A model generated the notes under the pieces. The model saw nothing but the letters and a program-made list of their open reading frames with translations, did not search any database and had not been told where the DNA came from. DNA of 64,000 nt. It comes from Diogma glabrata. Lineage: Eukaryota > Arthropoda > Insecta > Diptera > Cylindrotomidae. Positions 1 through 10,403 of the stretch are shown in pieces (positions within the stretch are counted from its first letter, which is position 1; each line of letters begins with the position of its first letter). The position numbers were made by a program, and so were the translations under genes. The stretch lies in contig OY856188.1 of the NCBI GenBank assembly GCA_963693315.1, forward strand, positions 267,029,114 through 267,093,113. Direction: 5' to 3'.

Positions 1-1260
1 ATCTGTTTCAATTTACTAATTCGATATGTGATGACCACCTTTGGTTCTGGTTGAAACTGGTGCTGGCCATAATCGTTAAAACTTCTGGCACAAGGTGCGG
101 GTTCTTCTTCTAATGTAATGTTGGGTACAAGAGTAGCATTCTTCTGATCCATGCTAAATACCATCTTTTGCTTTTTGTTTACGGTTCAGGAGCACACGTA
201 ATACCGCTTAGCCATGTATGAGCGTACCGAAAGTCTTCTGGAATCCCTTACTTAGTTCTGGATAAGCCATTACTTGATGCTCATATCATTCGTCAAGTTT
301 AAATAATATCGGTCTGCAGACGCCTTAAGGTATCGGGGAACTATTGACCTAACGTCGTCCCAGTGCACCCGATTCCTTATGACAGTCGCTTCCACTCGAT
401 GTATGAACTCATGAAAGTACCCAATTTGAGTCATAACAACTCAAATTATTCTTTCAGACCTATCGGTATCCCACGAATGGCAGCGTTGGTTCCAGATTAG
501 CTTGAACCTGTGGTAACTGTTCTGTGGTGGCGGATTCGGTTATTGTGTTAGTCATAAGAAATCCTGCAATTGCCGTTGTTACTCCGACTCGCGAATTACC
601 CCTCTCAGTGGCTTAAAAAGCATTGGTGTTGATCCATTTCTGGGCTAGAAGAGGGGCGACTGCGTTAGGATTAGGATACTTCGCTTTTTTGACTTTCCTC
701 ATGTGGTTGCAGCAAGGAATCCAGAATCCTCCATGTTGTTTCCAATTATGTGACGGCGAATCCACGACCCTCCTGCGGATCACCTTTATCACTCATCTTG
801 TATGCAGGTTCCATTCAATGGCGCACTCTATTGATAAAGTCTCGCATAAGCCTCAAGGTACCGAGTGGATGTCGCAAGTTCCTGATCCCTCTGGTGATCA
901 TTATACCTGCTGTCACTATCACTTCCGATTTCCCAAGCAAAGCCAGAGCGTGTAAACGGACATGTTGAACTGAATGCATACTTCCGCAGTACTTCCACCC
1001 CATTTTTACTTCGTTTGTGTCCATCTCAAAAGACATTCGATCGCCAATTCCGCATCCTCGAGATTGAGAACAGATAATCAACCGGTAAAATATAAGCCAT
1101 TCTGCCAGACAAAAAACACAACGCTCAAACAAGGCACGCTGCGAGAAAGAGAAGAACAAAAAAAAACAAAAACTGCCAAAAATTAAGAAACTCCGACAAA
1201 AAAAATGAGAAACACGCCAAAAAAACACCCGTGTAAAAAGTTGGCGCTTCTTCACAACAA
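1..1260. other. GC-richer unrecognised segment
   Basis: This stretch is visibly less AT-rich than the rest of the window and its composition changes abruptly near 1,270. Short open stretches exist on both strands, but stops break them and I recognise no domain. On the minus strand, about 320-450 reads as a charged segment ending in a run resembling retroelement Gag helices, which is far too weak to call. It could be a decayed retroelement gag/leader or non-coding host sequence. No RNA gene or promoter was recognised. Confidence 0.3.
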
Positions 1261-1559
1261 TCATATAGTTCATATAAATATGAAAATAACTATTTTTATA
1301 TTTATTGATTTATTTACAAAAAACAGTTTATTTAGTAGTTAAAAGAATTTTATTTATTATTCTAAGAAAAAATAAGAGACTTCCAAACCCGGACTATCCT
1401 AAAGATAGAAAAAAAATGATTGATCCTACTGCATTGGATCCATGAGCTGCAATCGTCTTGGGCTTGCGAGCCCTCTCCAACAATGGCACTTAATATCTGG
1501 TCTGGTATGTAGTATGTACCTTCCCCTTTTCTACAAACCGGATATTGTTCCTCTTACTA

Positions 1560-1960
1560 AAAAATTTGTATTATATATAATTAAATTACCAATAATGCCT
1601 TTCCTGGAGAGCGTTTCCGAGCGCCCGCCAAATTACGTGTTGTTAAACATATATCGTTTGAACAAAAACCTAACAGTCCTAATCAACATACTTTTCCATT
1701 TTCAATATATGATGCGACATCATTACATTTTTCATTAACATTTTTTATTAACAACCAATCAGTATACCTTCTCATCGGACTTCCTGTAAAACATCAAGGT
1801 TATAATGATTTTTGTTATATATACTTGCACTCTATTTACAACGTTTAAATAAGGAAAAAAATGAAACAAAAGAATTGCTGCGTTTAAATTTTTCTTCTTT
1901 CATTTTATTATAATGAAACGAAATATTATAAATAGAAATAAAATATTGCAATACATGAAC
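1560..1960 (-). repeat. Dispersed repeat family D, copy 1
   Basis: The reverse complement of this stretch matches 62,290-62,460 (a block around the motif TTTCATTATAATAAAATGAA and a block with AGAGTGCAAGTATATATA). Its 1,625-1,665 end matches the motif ACACGTAATTTGGCGGG seen near 60,640 and 62,750. It is therefore an inverted copy of a family present at least three times in the window. No coding capacity was recognised. Confidence 0.6.
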
Positions 1961-2589
1961 ATATTTAATTGAATAAACGACTGGTTCTTACTTTTGTTTG
2001 TGTTTTATAAATCGATAGAAAAACAAGAAAAACGTTTTGGAAGGAAATGAAACAATCTGTTATTAACTGGTTTCGTTGTATTGTATGCAATCATATACCC
2101 GACGAGTTGAAGAGATGTACAATCAACTTCTACTCCCTCATGTTTATTTAATTTTTTTAAAATATATAAAGAAGAAAGATTCTTCAAATTTTTGAGTTGT
2201 GATTATAACTTAAAAATGAAAACACGAACAATTAAAATGGTTTTGTATCGAGTTGTAATATTGATTTCAATAGAAATCTTGTGCTCGGTTTTTTTATAAT
2301 GTAAAATTAAATCTAAAATAGAAGAAACAAAAAAATTATATTTTATTCAGACAAAAAAAATTATTGAACTTAGATTTTAAACTGTGTTTCCAAAATTTCA
2401 AATATTTTTAGGTTGATATGTGTGTTACGATATTTTATTGTGCTAAAATAAAAATAATATAACAGAAACGAAAAAAAATTAGATGTTTTAAACGATATGG
2501 TGGTTCGACAAAGGCAAGATGACAAACATTTAAAAAGGGCCCAACCTATTTGAATATGACTTTTGGATCATTTGTTTGCACAAGGTGTT
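1961..2589. other. Anonymous AT-rich DNA
   Basis: AT-rich sequence with short poly-A/T runs. Small ORFs here are no better than chance and nothing was recognised. Confidence 0.5.
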
Positions 2590-2985
2590 CCAGAATTGTA
2601 TCGTTGTAGTTATAACGACGGACTATTTTCAATTTTTTACTTTGAAATAATAGTATTTAAATTCATTATTTTATTTTCTTTAATTGTGATAAACGTATCT
2701 ACATTTGTTTGTACTACTATTGACGTTTTAGTTACGTCACTTAATTTCAATTAATAAACATGTTTGGATAAATGATTTTTTATTTTTAACAAAACGAGAA
2801 TTGTTTATTGGAAAATGAAACAGAAGATCGATAATATGCTATATAAAAGATCAAATTGTTTGGATCGGACAATTAGTATAATTTTTAAAATCAAGTTCGT
2901 ATAAATTTACAATCAGTAAATGATAAATTAAAATAAAATTAAACTCAGTGATGACTGAGTCGTGATATAGCTTACTTTAGAGTTT
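2590..2985 (+). repeat. Dispersed repeat family E, plus-strand copy with TATA motif
   Basis: This segment is matched in inverted orientation by 13,080-13,480. Shared landmarks are ACGACGGACTATTTTCAATT, TTTGTACTACT followed by a TTAGTTACGTCAC block, and GATCAAATTGTTTGGATCG. The young Gypsy element was inserted immediately downstream. The family may be an LTR or promoter-bearing repeat, but no element ends were identified. Confidence 0.55.
2842..2870 (+). promoter_or_regulatory. TATA-like core promoter motif in repeat E
   Basis: A TATAAAAG box at 2,842-2,849 is followed about 20-30 bp later by the GATCGGACAATTAG segment. The inverted copy near 13,200 also keeps a TATATAAA box at the matching place. 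Conservation in both copies suggests a promoter carried by the repeat. No transcript evidence is available. Confidence 0.25.
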
Positions 2986-2988
2986 TTA

Positions 2989-2992
2989 ATGT
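2989..2992. repeat. 4-bp target-site duplication, left
   Basis: ATGT directly precedes the left LTR and is repeated directly after the right LTR at 10,846-10,849. A 4-bp duplication is in the range usual for Ty3/Gypsy integrases and fixes the element ends. Confidence 0.85.
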
Positions 2993-3415
2993 TGTACTAT
3001 TTGTATTAAAATATAATTATATGCTGTTTATTCACACCTTTGGTAAAACACAAATTCTTTTCTTTTGTAATCTTAATTTTCTATTTATTTATTTCAACAA
3101 CAATTTATTCGACCTGACAGTGTGGTCTTCATCTACTGACTAACTCAAAAATCTCTTTTTACCTTAAAAATAAAACTTAATAAAACTAATAAACTAATAA
3201 AAACTAATTCCAAAGATAAAATGGTTATCTTTGGAATTTCCAACATGTGGACAAAATAAGTAAAAATACTTTTTCTTTTGGGTATTTCTAAAATATTGTT
3301 ATTTTACCGACATCTGGAATATTATCCTCATTTACATTTTATATTGTTTATTACCTTTTGTAGTTTTATGAGGTAATATTTCAGACGCCGATAACAATAT
3401 AGAATGTTTACTACA
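2993..3415 (-). repeat. 3' LTR of Gypsy element
   Basis: 423 bp, starting TGTACTATTT and ending TTTACTACA on the plus strand. Line-by-line comparison shows no difference from 10,423-10,845. Because the element lies on the minus strand, this left copy is its 3' LTR. Confidence 0.95.
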
Positions 3416-3428
3416 TTTCCTTTCCCCC
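3416..3428 (-). other. Polypurine tract of Gypsy element
   Basis: On the minus strand GGGGGAAAGGAAA abuts the TG of the 3' LTR. This is the expected primer site for plus-strand DNA synthesis. Confidence 0.85.
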
Positions 3429-3952
3429 GAAAAAAAGGTCAGTCACCTGATGACCGAACTTGCTCAAATTAACAAACTGTTTAATTATGAAATACACATT
3501 GAAAATTGAAGTACATGAAGTAATTGAAGCAATGCCTTTTAACTGCTAGAAATTCGCATGTTTTTAAAATGAAGTATGTATGTTTAAAAAATGGAAAACT
3601 TAATATTTATAATATTTAGTAAATAAAAGTATAAATCTTTTAAATGATCTATTCATTTTTCATGTCAATTGCTCGTACATACCACTAAAGTTATTATTTT
3701 ATTATTATGTTATTATATTTCTAATATTTTTATTTTATTTTATTTTTATTATTTTTTTTGGTTTTTTTTTTTTTTTTTATATTATATATATGTACCTAAT
3801 TTTAAATTTTATTCTTAATATATGTAGGTATTTAGTATTTTAAAAGTATGTATTTGTAAATCAAAATAAATAATTTTTAATTGCTGTTTGTGAAGTTAAT
3901 ATTATATTTAAATTACTCATTAGGTTTTTTTTTTCTTTTAACTATTTTCGTT
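3429..3952 (-). other. Non-coding 3' region of Gypsy element
   Basis: Very AT-rich sequence with long T runs (about 3,750-3,780) between the end of the integrase frame and the polypurine tract. No env-like reading frame, signal peptide or furin-like motif is visible, so the element is of the env-less kind or has lost env. Confidence 0.6.
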
Positions 3953-5503
3953 CTATAATATAGGTGGTGTTATATCACCATAGTCTGCTTTAGCTTTTAT
4001 TAATTTGTTATTGTGTACCTTTACTGATTTATTTCCTTTTTTTATAACTGTAACTGAATCGGATATTATTTTTTCCACTCTAAAAGGACCAATATATGGA
4101 AATGCAAATTTGTGCTCCTTGTTTTCATTAATTAATAGGACTAAATCATTTTTATTTAACTTTAATGGATTGGAATTTTTATCAAAACTTTTTTTATTAC
4201 AAAGCTTATGCTTAAGTACATGTTCTTTTGCAAGCTGCTGGGTCTTGCGAAGCTGGATTTGCAATTCCCTTTTATATGAGTCATAATTATACGATGGTCT
4301 ACCGTGAGTTATTGTTGTTGGTATTTCTACTTCGTAGCCAAATATTAATTCATGTGGAGAAAATCCAGTTGATGAATTAACAGAGTTATTGAACGAGAAA
4401 GTTGCATACGGTAGGTACTTATTCCAACTATTTGGTTCGCATTCTGTATAGGCTCTTAAGTACTGACCCAAAGTCTCATGATACCTTTCTACTGCATTAC
4501 TTTGTGGATGATATGGAGTGGTTAGTATACGTTTAATTTTCAGAAGATTTAAGATTTCCTGGTAAAGTTCGGCAGTGAATGCGCTTCCATTATCAGAAAC
4601 GATTGTTTTTGGAATATTGAATTTAAGAATTATAAATAGTTGGAATCAATCAATAGTTGGAATTGCGATTGCGTATTTTGTTAGATCACATGAACTGGTA
4701 AATATGTATTTATGCCCTTCTGATGATGGTGGCGAAATTGGTCCTACAAAATCAATGTATATTTTCTCGAACGGTTTTGAAGCTGTTGATGTGATTTGCA
4801 TTGGCATTTTAGTATGCTTTTGGATTTTTGATTTTTCACATGTTGCACATTTTTTGATATATTCTTGGATATCTTGTTTGATTGTTGGCCACCAATAAAA
4901 TCTTTTTATATTATTTTTCATTCTGGACATTCCTACATGACCTCCTAGTAAAGTTTTATGGTATGTATCCATAACATTTTGAATATCTTCGATGCTTGTT
5001 AATTCAAACACTTTATTCAAAAATAATGTTGTGCTTATACTACTGTTTTTAAAAATGTCTTTATAATAACTTTTGAATTGAAAATAATTTATTGCATCCT
5101 GAAAATCTGTGTTTATAGCGATCCTTTCAAACATTTTACTCTCAGAGAACTGGAGAATTTGCCTTATTACCAACTTTAATAATTCAATATCTTCATTACT
5201 TTTAAATGTTTCTGGGAAAATAAATATACTGTGATCAGAATTCATGTTGTACATTTGAAATTTGTTTGTTGGTGTTTGAAGTATTAGTTTTTTTTTCCAT
5301 TTATCCTCTAGTTTTCTTCTCATTTCACAATTTTCTTTATTGAAAAAATGAAACACATGATCGAAATTCATTTTGTTTACTATGATATTGTTGTTTTCTG
5401 ATATGACATATGAACCGTGTTCAACACTATTTTCAAGGAGACTAGAGGTATTATCTCTGTTTTTGGTCACTATTTGAGTTTCTTTTGCTCTACTTCTAGT
5501 CAT
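3953..5503 (-). pseudogene. Gypsy integrase region, interrupted by an in-frame TGA
   Basis: In Gypsy elements this region inserts the cDNA into host DNA. The N-terminal part has an HHCC zinc-binding module (a GGHVGMSRM stretch, then CATC) and the first catalytic Asp in IYIDFVGP. A TGA at 4,646-4,648 then stops the frame. The same frame reopens with the second Asp in VSDNGSAF (about 4,593) and the catalytic Glu in SNAVERYH (about 4,488), and runs to 3,953 with a C-terminal part ending in the IGPFRVEKI-type region. The D-to-E spacing is 34 residues, one short of the common 35. An 11-bp direct repeat (ATAGTTGGAAT at 4,636-4,646 and 4,653-4,663) straddles the stop, and the segment there looks several residues short for the family, so a small deletion or slippage event is likely. 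The frame is shifted relative to pol, overlapping its end by under 20 nt. The first ATG in this frame (5,503) opens with MTRSRAKE. Confidence 0.85.
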
Positions 5504-5516
5504 AATGTTTAAAATG

Positions 5517-8369
5517 TTAGTTGCAACGGCATCTCATAAATTCGCTTATGTATTTCGGTTCTAAGTCATAAATTTTAAATTCATTTGTTTTAGTATTAGA
5601 GTCAAGATTACAAGTCATTCTTGATAAAAAGTCAGCGACGTTGTTTTGTTTGCCAGGTACATGTATAATTTTGAAGTCATATTCTGATAATGTTAACTTC
5701 CATCGGAGTAATCTGCTACTGAGCTTATTTTGTTTGAACAATGAAGTCAATGGTTTGTGATCAGTGATTACTACAAATTGCCTACCGTACAGGTAATATC
5801 TAAACTGTTCAATGGCCATAACTATGCTTAAGAGTTCTTTATGGATTGTAGCGTAATTAATTTGTGCTTGACCAAGCGTTTTTGAAAAGTATTGAATTGG
5901 TCTATCGTTTGGAAGAATACCTTGACTAAGAACAGCGCCAACGGCGTATTGTGATGCATCTGTCGTTACATAGAATGTTTCTTTAAAGTTCGGGAAAGTT
6001 AAAATTGGGGTTGTAGTTAAAGAATATTTGAGTTGTTCAAATGATTCTTGACAGTTTGGATTCCAAACGAATGGAATTTCTTTTTTACAAAGATTATAAA
6101 GCGGCTTAGCAATTTTTGAATAGTCTTTCACATATTTTCTGTAGTAATTGCACATTCCTAAGAATCTTTGTACCTCTGCAACAGAGTCAGGGAATTTAAG
6201 ATTGGTAATGCAAGCTACTTTATATGGATCTACTTTTATACCATTTTCATTGATTATGTGACCCAAATATTTTACTTCTTTACACAGGAACTTTGTCTTT
6301 TCAATTTTAAGTTTTAAGTTAAATTTGCGAAGTCTCTCTAATATGTTCTTTAGATTTGTTTGATGTTCTAAAAGAGTTTTATCGTATGAAATTATGTCAT
6401 CCATATATACCATATTGTTTGCATGTAAAAGTTCATCTAAAATAAAATTTATTGTTCTTTGCCATGTAACTGGGCTACCTTTTAGTCCAAACGGCATTCT
6501 TTTAAACTGTAGTTTTCTAGTAGTTGTTTGAAAACTAGTTAGTGCTTTATCTTTTTCTGCCATGGGTATTTGGTGGAAAGCGGCGTGTAGATCCAATGTT
6601 GAGAAATATTTTGCACCATTCATTTTTGATATTTCCTCTTCTAGGTCTGGCATAGGAAAGGTCTCAGTTTCCGAAACCTCATTTAGCCTTCGAAAATCGA
6701 CAACTAACCTATACTGTTTGTCTATTTTCCCGTTCTCCCTTTTGGGCACTAGAATAACTGGAGAGTTCCATTCTGAAGTACTCGGTTCTACCAGGTCATC
6801 CTCAATTAGTTGGTCGATATGTTTGTTGACAATATCCCTTTGGCTTTGTGGAATTCTATATTGAGGAATGAAAATTGGCTGTGTACCTGGTTTCAGAGTA
6901 ATATGATGTGCCATAGCATTTGTAAATGGTGTTTTATCCCCTTCTATATGGAAAACATCATGAAATTGTGCTATTAAATTATAAATAATTTGTTTTTCTT
7001 CGTCATTGCAGTGGTTTGTTGATAAATGTTCTTTTAAGTAATTTATTCGAAAATAATGGTTGTCCTCCTGTTTATTTTTTGCACTATACAATATGTAATC
7101 GTTTAAATTTTCAAATCTTGGACGAATTTCATTTACATCTATTTTAACTGGTAGATCATTCTCATTTGCTATTACTATATTAACTAGCCCATTCTCAGCT
7201 TTAACTATACCTTCCAGTATAAATAAGTTTTCGATAATTTGTTTTTCTCTGCTCAGCATAATTTTGTTTTCTTTTGACTGTATCTTAAAGATTGTAATAG
7301 ATTTTGCTGGTATAAAGAATTCATTCATTTTAGCATGAGACAAAATGTCTATATTTTTTTCTATATTGTCCATCACTTCAATTTTATTAATTTTTATTCT
7401 ATCTTCATGCTTATTTTGGTTTTCATTAACGATATTCATGCTAACGAACATTTCTTGTTTGTTTGTGGTTTCGATTCGATAGTAATTTTTGTTTTTTTGT
7501 TTTCGTTTTTTACTAGAAACCGAATTAATATTTGCTTCTACTTCATTAATAAATTGTGGGTTCTCTTTATTACCTAAAACTATTTCGTGTTCCACTATTC
7601 TAACTGGATTTGATTGTCCCTTCGGTATATACCCGGATTCCTTATTTAAACTATTCTCTATTGAACAAATGTCTTGTCCCTTCGGCATATAACCGGATTC
7701 CTTATTTAAACTATTTTCTATTGAACAAATGTCTTGTCCCTTCGGTATGTAACCGGATTCCCTATTTAAACTATTTTCTATTGAACAAATGTCTTGTCCC
7801 TTCGGTATGTAACCGGATTCCCTATTTAAACTATTTTCTATTGAACAAATGTCTTGTCCCTTCGGTATGTAACCGGATTTGCTCTTAATTCTATTTTCTA
7901 TTTGACTTATTTGAGGTTTTATCGTAACAAAGTTTGAGTTTTTTGGTACATTATTGCAAGAAACTCCGTTTTGAGGTATATGTAGCTGTATTTGCTGTTT
8001 AAGTAAGTTTATTTTACCATTAAATTTTTTTAAAAAGTCTAGCCCTAATATTCCGTCACCATTTAGTTTTACAGACTCATCGACAATTTGCATACTATGT
8101 TCTACGTTATAGTTGTTAATTTCAAACGATCCGGTTGTTAATCCGATTGAAGTGATTTTAAACGCTTCACCATTTATACCAGAAAATGCGCAATTCAATG
8201 TTGGAAAATAAGGAGTTCCCTTTTTTAATACATTGCCCGATAGAATGCTAATGTTGGCACCAGTATCTAGAATCATCGTTACGGGCTTAATTGCTATTGA
8301 AAGATTTAAATTAACTTTTAATTCGTTGTTTTGAATAAGTATTTCTGTTTTTAAAACTAAATTTGGCAA
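5517..8369 (-). CDS. pol: Gypsy pol: protease, reverse transcriptase, RNase H
   Basis: Open frame of 950 codons. An aspartic protease motif, ILDTGANISIL, lies near residue 34. The reverse transcriptase core includes KRMPFGLKGSP and the catalytic YMDD near residue 654. RNase H follows with TDASQYAVGAVL near residue 800 and TDHKPLTSLF near 860, then the usual NVADFLSRM tail. Between protease and RT is an unusually long linker (about 350 residues) that contains a 20-residue tandem repeat (residues 163-251). The first codon of the open frame is TTG; the first ATG is just before the protease motif, so the product is probably made as a Gag-Pol fusion. It lies in the same frame as gag but two TAA stops separate them. 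It ends at 5,517 and the integrase continues in another frame. Confidence 0.93.
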   Translation of the reverse strand: MPNLVLKTEILIQNNELKVNLNLSIAIKPVTMILDTGANISILSGNVLKKGTPYFPTLNCAFSGINGEAFKITSIGLTTGSFEINNYNVEHSMQIVDESVKLNGDGILGLDFLKKFNGKINLLKQQIQLHIPQNGVSCNNVPKNSNFVTIKPQISQIENRIKSKSGYIPKGQDICSIENSLNRESGYIPKGQDICSIENSLNRESGYIPKGQDICSIENSLNKESGYMPKGQDICSIENSLNKESGYIPKGQSNPVRIVEHEIVLGNKENPQFINEVEANINSVSSKKRKQKNKNYYRIETTNKQEMFVSMNIVNENQNKHEDRIKINKIEVMDNIEKNIDILSHAKMNEFFIPAKSITIFKIQSKENKIMLSREKQIIENLFILEGIVKAENGLVNIVIANENDLPVKIDVNEIRPRFENLNDYILYSAKNKQEDNHYFRINYLKEHLSTNHCNDEEKQIIYNLIAQFHDVFHIEGDKTPFTNAMAHHITLKPGTQPIFIPQYRIPQSQRDIVNKHIDQLIEDDLVEPSTSEWNSPVILVPKRENGKIDKQYRLVVDFRRLNEVSETETFPMPDLEEEISKMNGAKYFSTLDLHAAFHQIPMAEKDKALTSFQTTTRKLQFKRMPFGLKGSPVTWQRTINFILDELLHANNMVYMDDIISYDKTLLEHQTNLKNILERLRKFNLKLKIEKTKFLCKEVKYLGHIINENGIKVDPYKVACITNLKFPDSVAEVQRFLGMCNYYRKYVKDYSKIAKPLYNLCKKEIPFVWNPNCQESFEQLKYSLTTTPILTFPNFKETFYVTTDASQYAVGAVLSQGILPNDRPIQYFSKTLGQAQINYATIHKELLSIVMAIEQFRYYLYGRQFVVITDHKPLTSLFKQNKLSSRLLRWKLTLSEYDFKIIHVPGKQNNVADFLSRMTCNLDSNTKTNEFKIYDLEPKYISEFMRCRCN
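7615..7880 (-). repeat. 60-bp in-frame tandem repeat inside pol linker
   Basis: Four full and one partial copy of a 60-bp unit, differing at only a few bases. Translated on the minus strand each unit gives the 20-residue block SGYIPKGQDICSIENSLNRE with R/K and I/M variation. The exact multiple of three keeps pol open. It lies between the protease and the reverse transcriptase. Confidence 0.95.
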
Positions 8370-8423
8370 AAAATTATTTTGAGGATGGTTAGTTTTTTTT
8401 TTTTAACGTGAGACACCGTATAC

Positions 8424-9680
8424 TTATGCATTTTGGTTTGAAGGGTGGAACGTCGTGTCTGCTACATTCCACCGAATTGAGTTTAAATCTTCATTGTTAA
8501 TTTGTGGAACTACTGTTGGAATGTTTGAATCAGTAGAGCTTTGAAGAACTGTGTTCGAGTTTTGAGTGTTATAATGCGGTGAGCTAAAATTATTATGTGG
8601 GAGGGTGGTTACTAGATTTGCATGTCTCTGATCGTAGTTATATCTAATGTTATTATTCGGATTCGTCAGTCTTGTATCTCTGTTAACCGGTACAAGCCCG
8701 TTTAAATTATCGTTGAGATTTCCTCGTAGTCCATGGTCTGCGTATGTATTGTTCCTCGTTGTATTATAATTTTTGTTAGCATTAAAACCCGAATTATTGG
8801 TACTTCTAAATTCAATATTAGTGGCTCTATTGTCAAAATTTTGTTTCTGTTTTCTACATTGAGGTGCAATGTGACCTATTTTATTGCAATTGTAACAAAC
8901 CGTTGGTGATCTAGAGTTTTGTATTTGGGGCTTTGTTACTCTGCATTCAAATTCGAAATGCCCTTTTCTCATACACTTTGAACATTTTAATATGGAGGAA
9001 TATCTTAGCCATTGTTCTTTTTCAACAGCAAAGGTAATGCATTCATTAAGTGATTGTTTGTTACCAGCCGAAACTAATCTCTGTAGCTCTTCATTTAGTA
9101 TACTTTGCTCAAATTTAATAATCGACTGTTTTTCGTTTTGACTCCGAAACGCTTTCTTGACAATTTCTTCCGACTCTAGTACGTATTTAGTGTTATTTAT
9201 ATTATTTAATAACTTTACCATCCTATTTCCATATTCGCGCACAGTTTCATTTTCGGTTTGTCTGGCGGTTATTATAGCTTCTTGGGCTACAGCATGTGAA
9301 ATTGTTGGTTTTACGATATTTTTTAATGCATTTTTAAGAATTTTCCATGTTTTATAATTATCTAAAGAACCTAATTGTTCTAATACTTTACCCGATAGTC
9401 GTGCTTTTATTATGTTTAATAGCTCACATGTTAAATTTTCTGGGACTAATTTTGAGTACAGATCACAGTTATTCAGAAATGGTTCCAAATCGGTTTCTTC
9501 TCCACTAAATTGGTAAATACCATTTAAAATATCTGTAATACCTATACCAGACATATTTTTTGAGTTGCGGTTTTTGGGACTAGGAATTAACTTTGAATTT
9601 TTAGGTGTTTCACTAACAAGCTTTGACGATGGTATTTTTGACAAGGATTGTGCTCTTGTTGTTATCGTTCTTTTAGGCAT
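8424..9680 (-). CDS. gag: Gypsy gag: capsid and nucleocapsid polyprotein
   Basis: 418-residue Gag starting at an ATG (9,678-9,680) with a basic N-terminus (MPKRTITTRAQS). The central part, about residues 50-220, is the helical capsid-like region typical of Ty3/Gypsy Gag, including an EEIVKKAFRSQ-type stretch. Two CCHC zinc knuckles follow: CSKCMRKGHFEFEC near residues 233-246 and CYNCNKIGHIAPQC near 259-272. These bind the element RNA during packaging. The C-terminal 140 residues are rich in Asn, Thr and Arg with no recognised domain. The gag stop TAA is followed by six codons, a second in-frame TAA and then a run of 12 A before pol opens in the same frame. No disabling change was seen. Confidence 0.92.
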   Translation of the reverse strand: MPKRTITTRAQSLSKIPSSKLVSETPKNSKLIPSPKNRNSKNMSGIGITDILNGIYQFSGEETDLEPFLNNCDLYSKLVPENLTCELLNIIKARLSGKVLEQLGSLDNYKTWKILKNALKNIVKPTISHAVAQEAIITARQTENETVREYGNRMVKLLNNINNTKYVLESEEIVKKAFRSQNEKQSIIKFEQSILNEELQRLVSAGNKQSLNECITFAVEKEQWLRYSSILKCSKCMRKGHFEFECRVTKPQIQNSRSPTVCYNCNKIGHIAPQCRKQKQNFDNRATNIEFRSTNNSGFNANKNYNTTRNNTYADHGLRGNLNDNLNGLVPVNRDTRLTNPNNNIRYNYDQRHANLVTTLPHNNFSSPHYNTQNSNTVLQSSTDSNIPTVVPQINNEDLNSIRWNVADTTFHPSNQNA

Positions 9681-10403
9681 TTAGAATATTTTCAGCAATA
9701 GCGTAGTCGTTTTTTAGAGTGAATCATAAAAAAATCAAACATCAGTTACGGAAAATATTTTATGTATAGATATAAAATGGTGCTCAATATGCATAGTAAA
9801 GCTTATAAAAATACTATATTTCTACATTATATTTTTTAATATTAAAATATTTAAAATACTAAAGGAACATTTTTGCAAACTTTGATTTGGCAATTAAAAA
9901 GTTATTTTGACTTACCGTGAGGAACCCAACTGCTCTATTGCCAATGATGGTACTTTTGAATGGCTATTTCTGATTTGCTAACGATTTCTTCTTGTTAAAC
10001 ATTACTTTTGTTGCTTTTCTTTTAATTTATAACATATTCGTATAGCTGCTTTTAAATCATGTTAACGTTTTTATTGTGTATTTAATACTCTCTATTCACG
10101 AACTGTTTTAAACTTTTAAACTGTTTTTTGTTTCATTTCATCAATAAAAATACACTTAGGTATCAAAACTCATACTTAATTTTAATTTTTCATAGAAAAT
10201 TATTTTGTTTTTCACTTTTCTGACATTAATTTAAACTTTTAACGGTTTTTGTTTTATTTTATCAATTAAAACACATTTAGATATCACAAAATGATATTTA
10301 ATTTTAATTTTTTATAGAACATTATTCTTTTGTTTCACTTGGGTAGTATTTTTTGACATTTATGTTTGATCGTCACTTGATTTTTATAACACTATTAATT
10401 GTT
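9681..10403 (-). other. Leader (5' untranslated region) of Gypsy element
   Basis: About 720 nt between the PBS-like site and the gag ATG, AT-rich, with no long ORF. Two similar sub-blocks around 10,080-10,200 and 10,210-10,330 (AACTTTTAA, then TTTCAT/TTTTATCAAT and TCATACTTAATTTTAATTTTT-like stretches) suggest an internal direct repeat of roughly 120 bp. Confidence 0.6.

Noticed and set aside
815..1273. 152-codon minus-strand ORF in the GC-richer left end
   Set aside because: Its first half is Phe-rich sequence from AT-rich DNA and it crosses a clear composition boundary. No domain was seen.
3416..3953. Possible env gene after integrase in the young Gypsy
   Set aside because: Only about 520 nt of AT-rich DNA without a frame lies between integrase and the polypurine tract.
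7615..7880. Regular 60-bp repeats as a possible CRISPR array
   Set aside because: There are no unique spacers; the units are contiguous and coding, in a eukaryotic element.
7335..7888. Plus-strand ORFs with repeated LLNKCLVPS blocks
   Set aside because: Antisense shadow of the pol tandem repeat.
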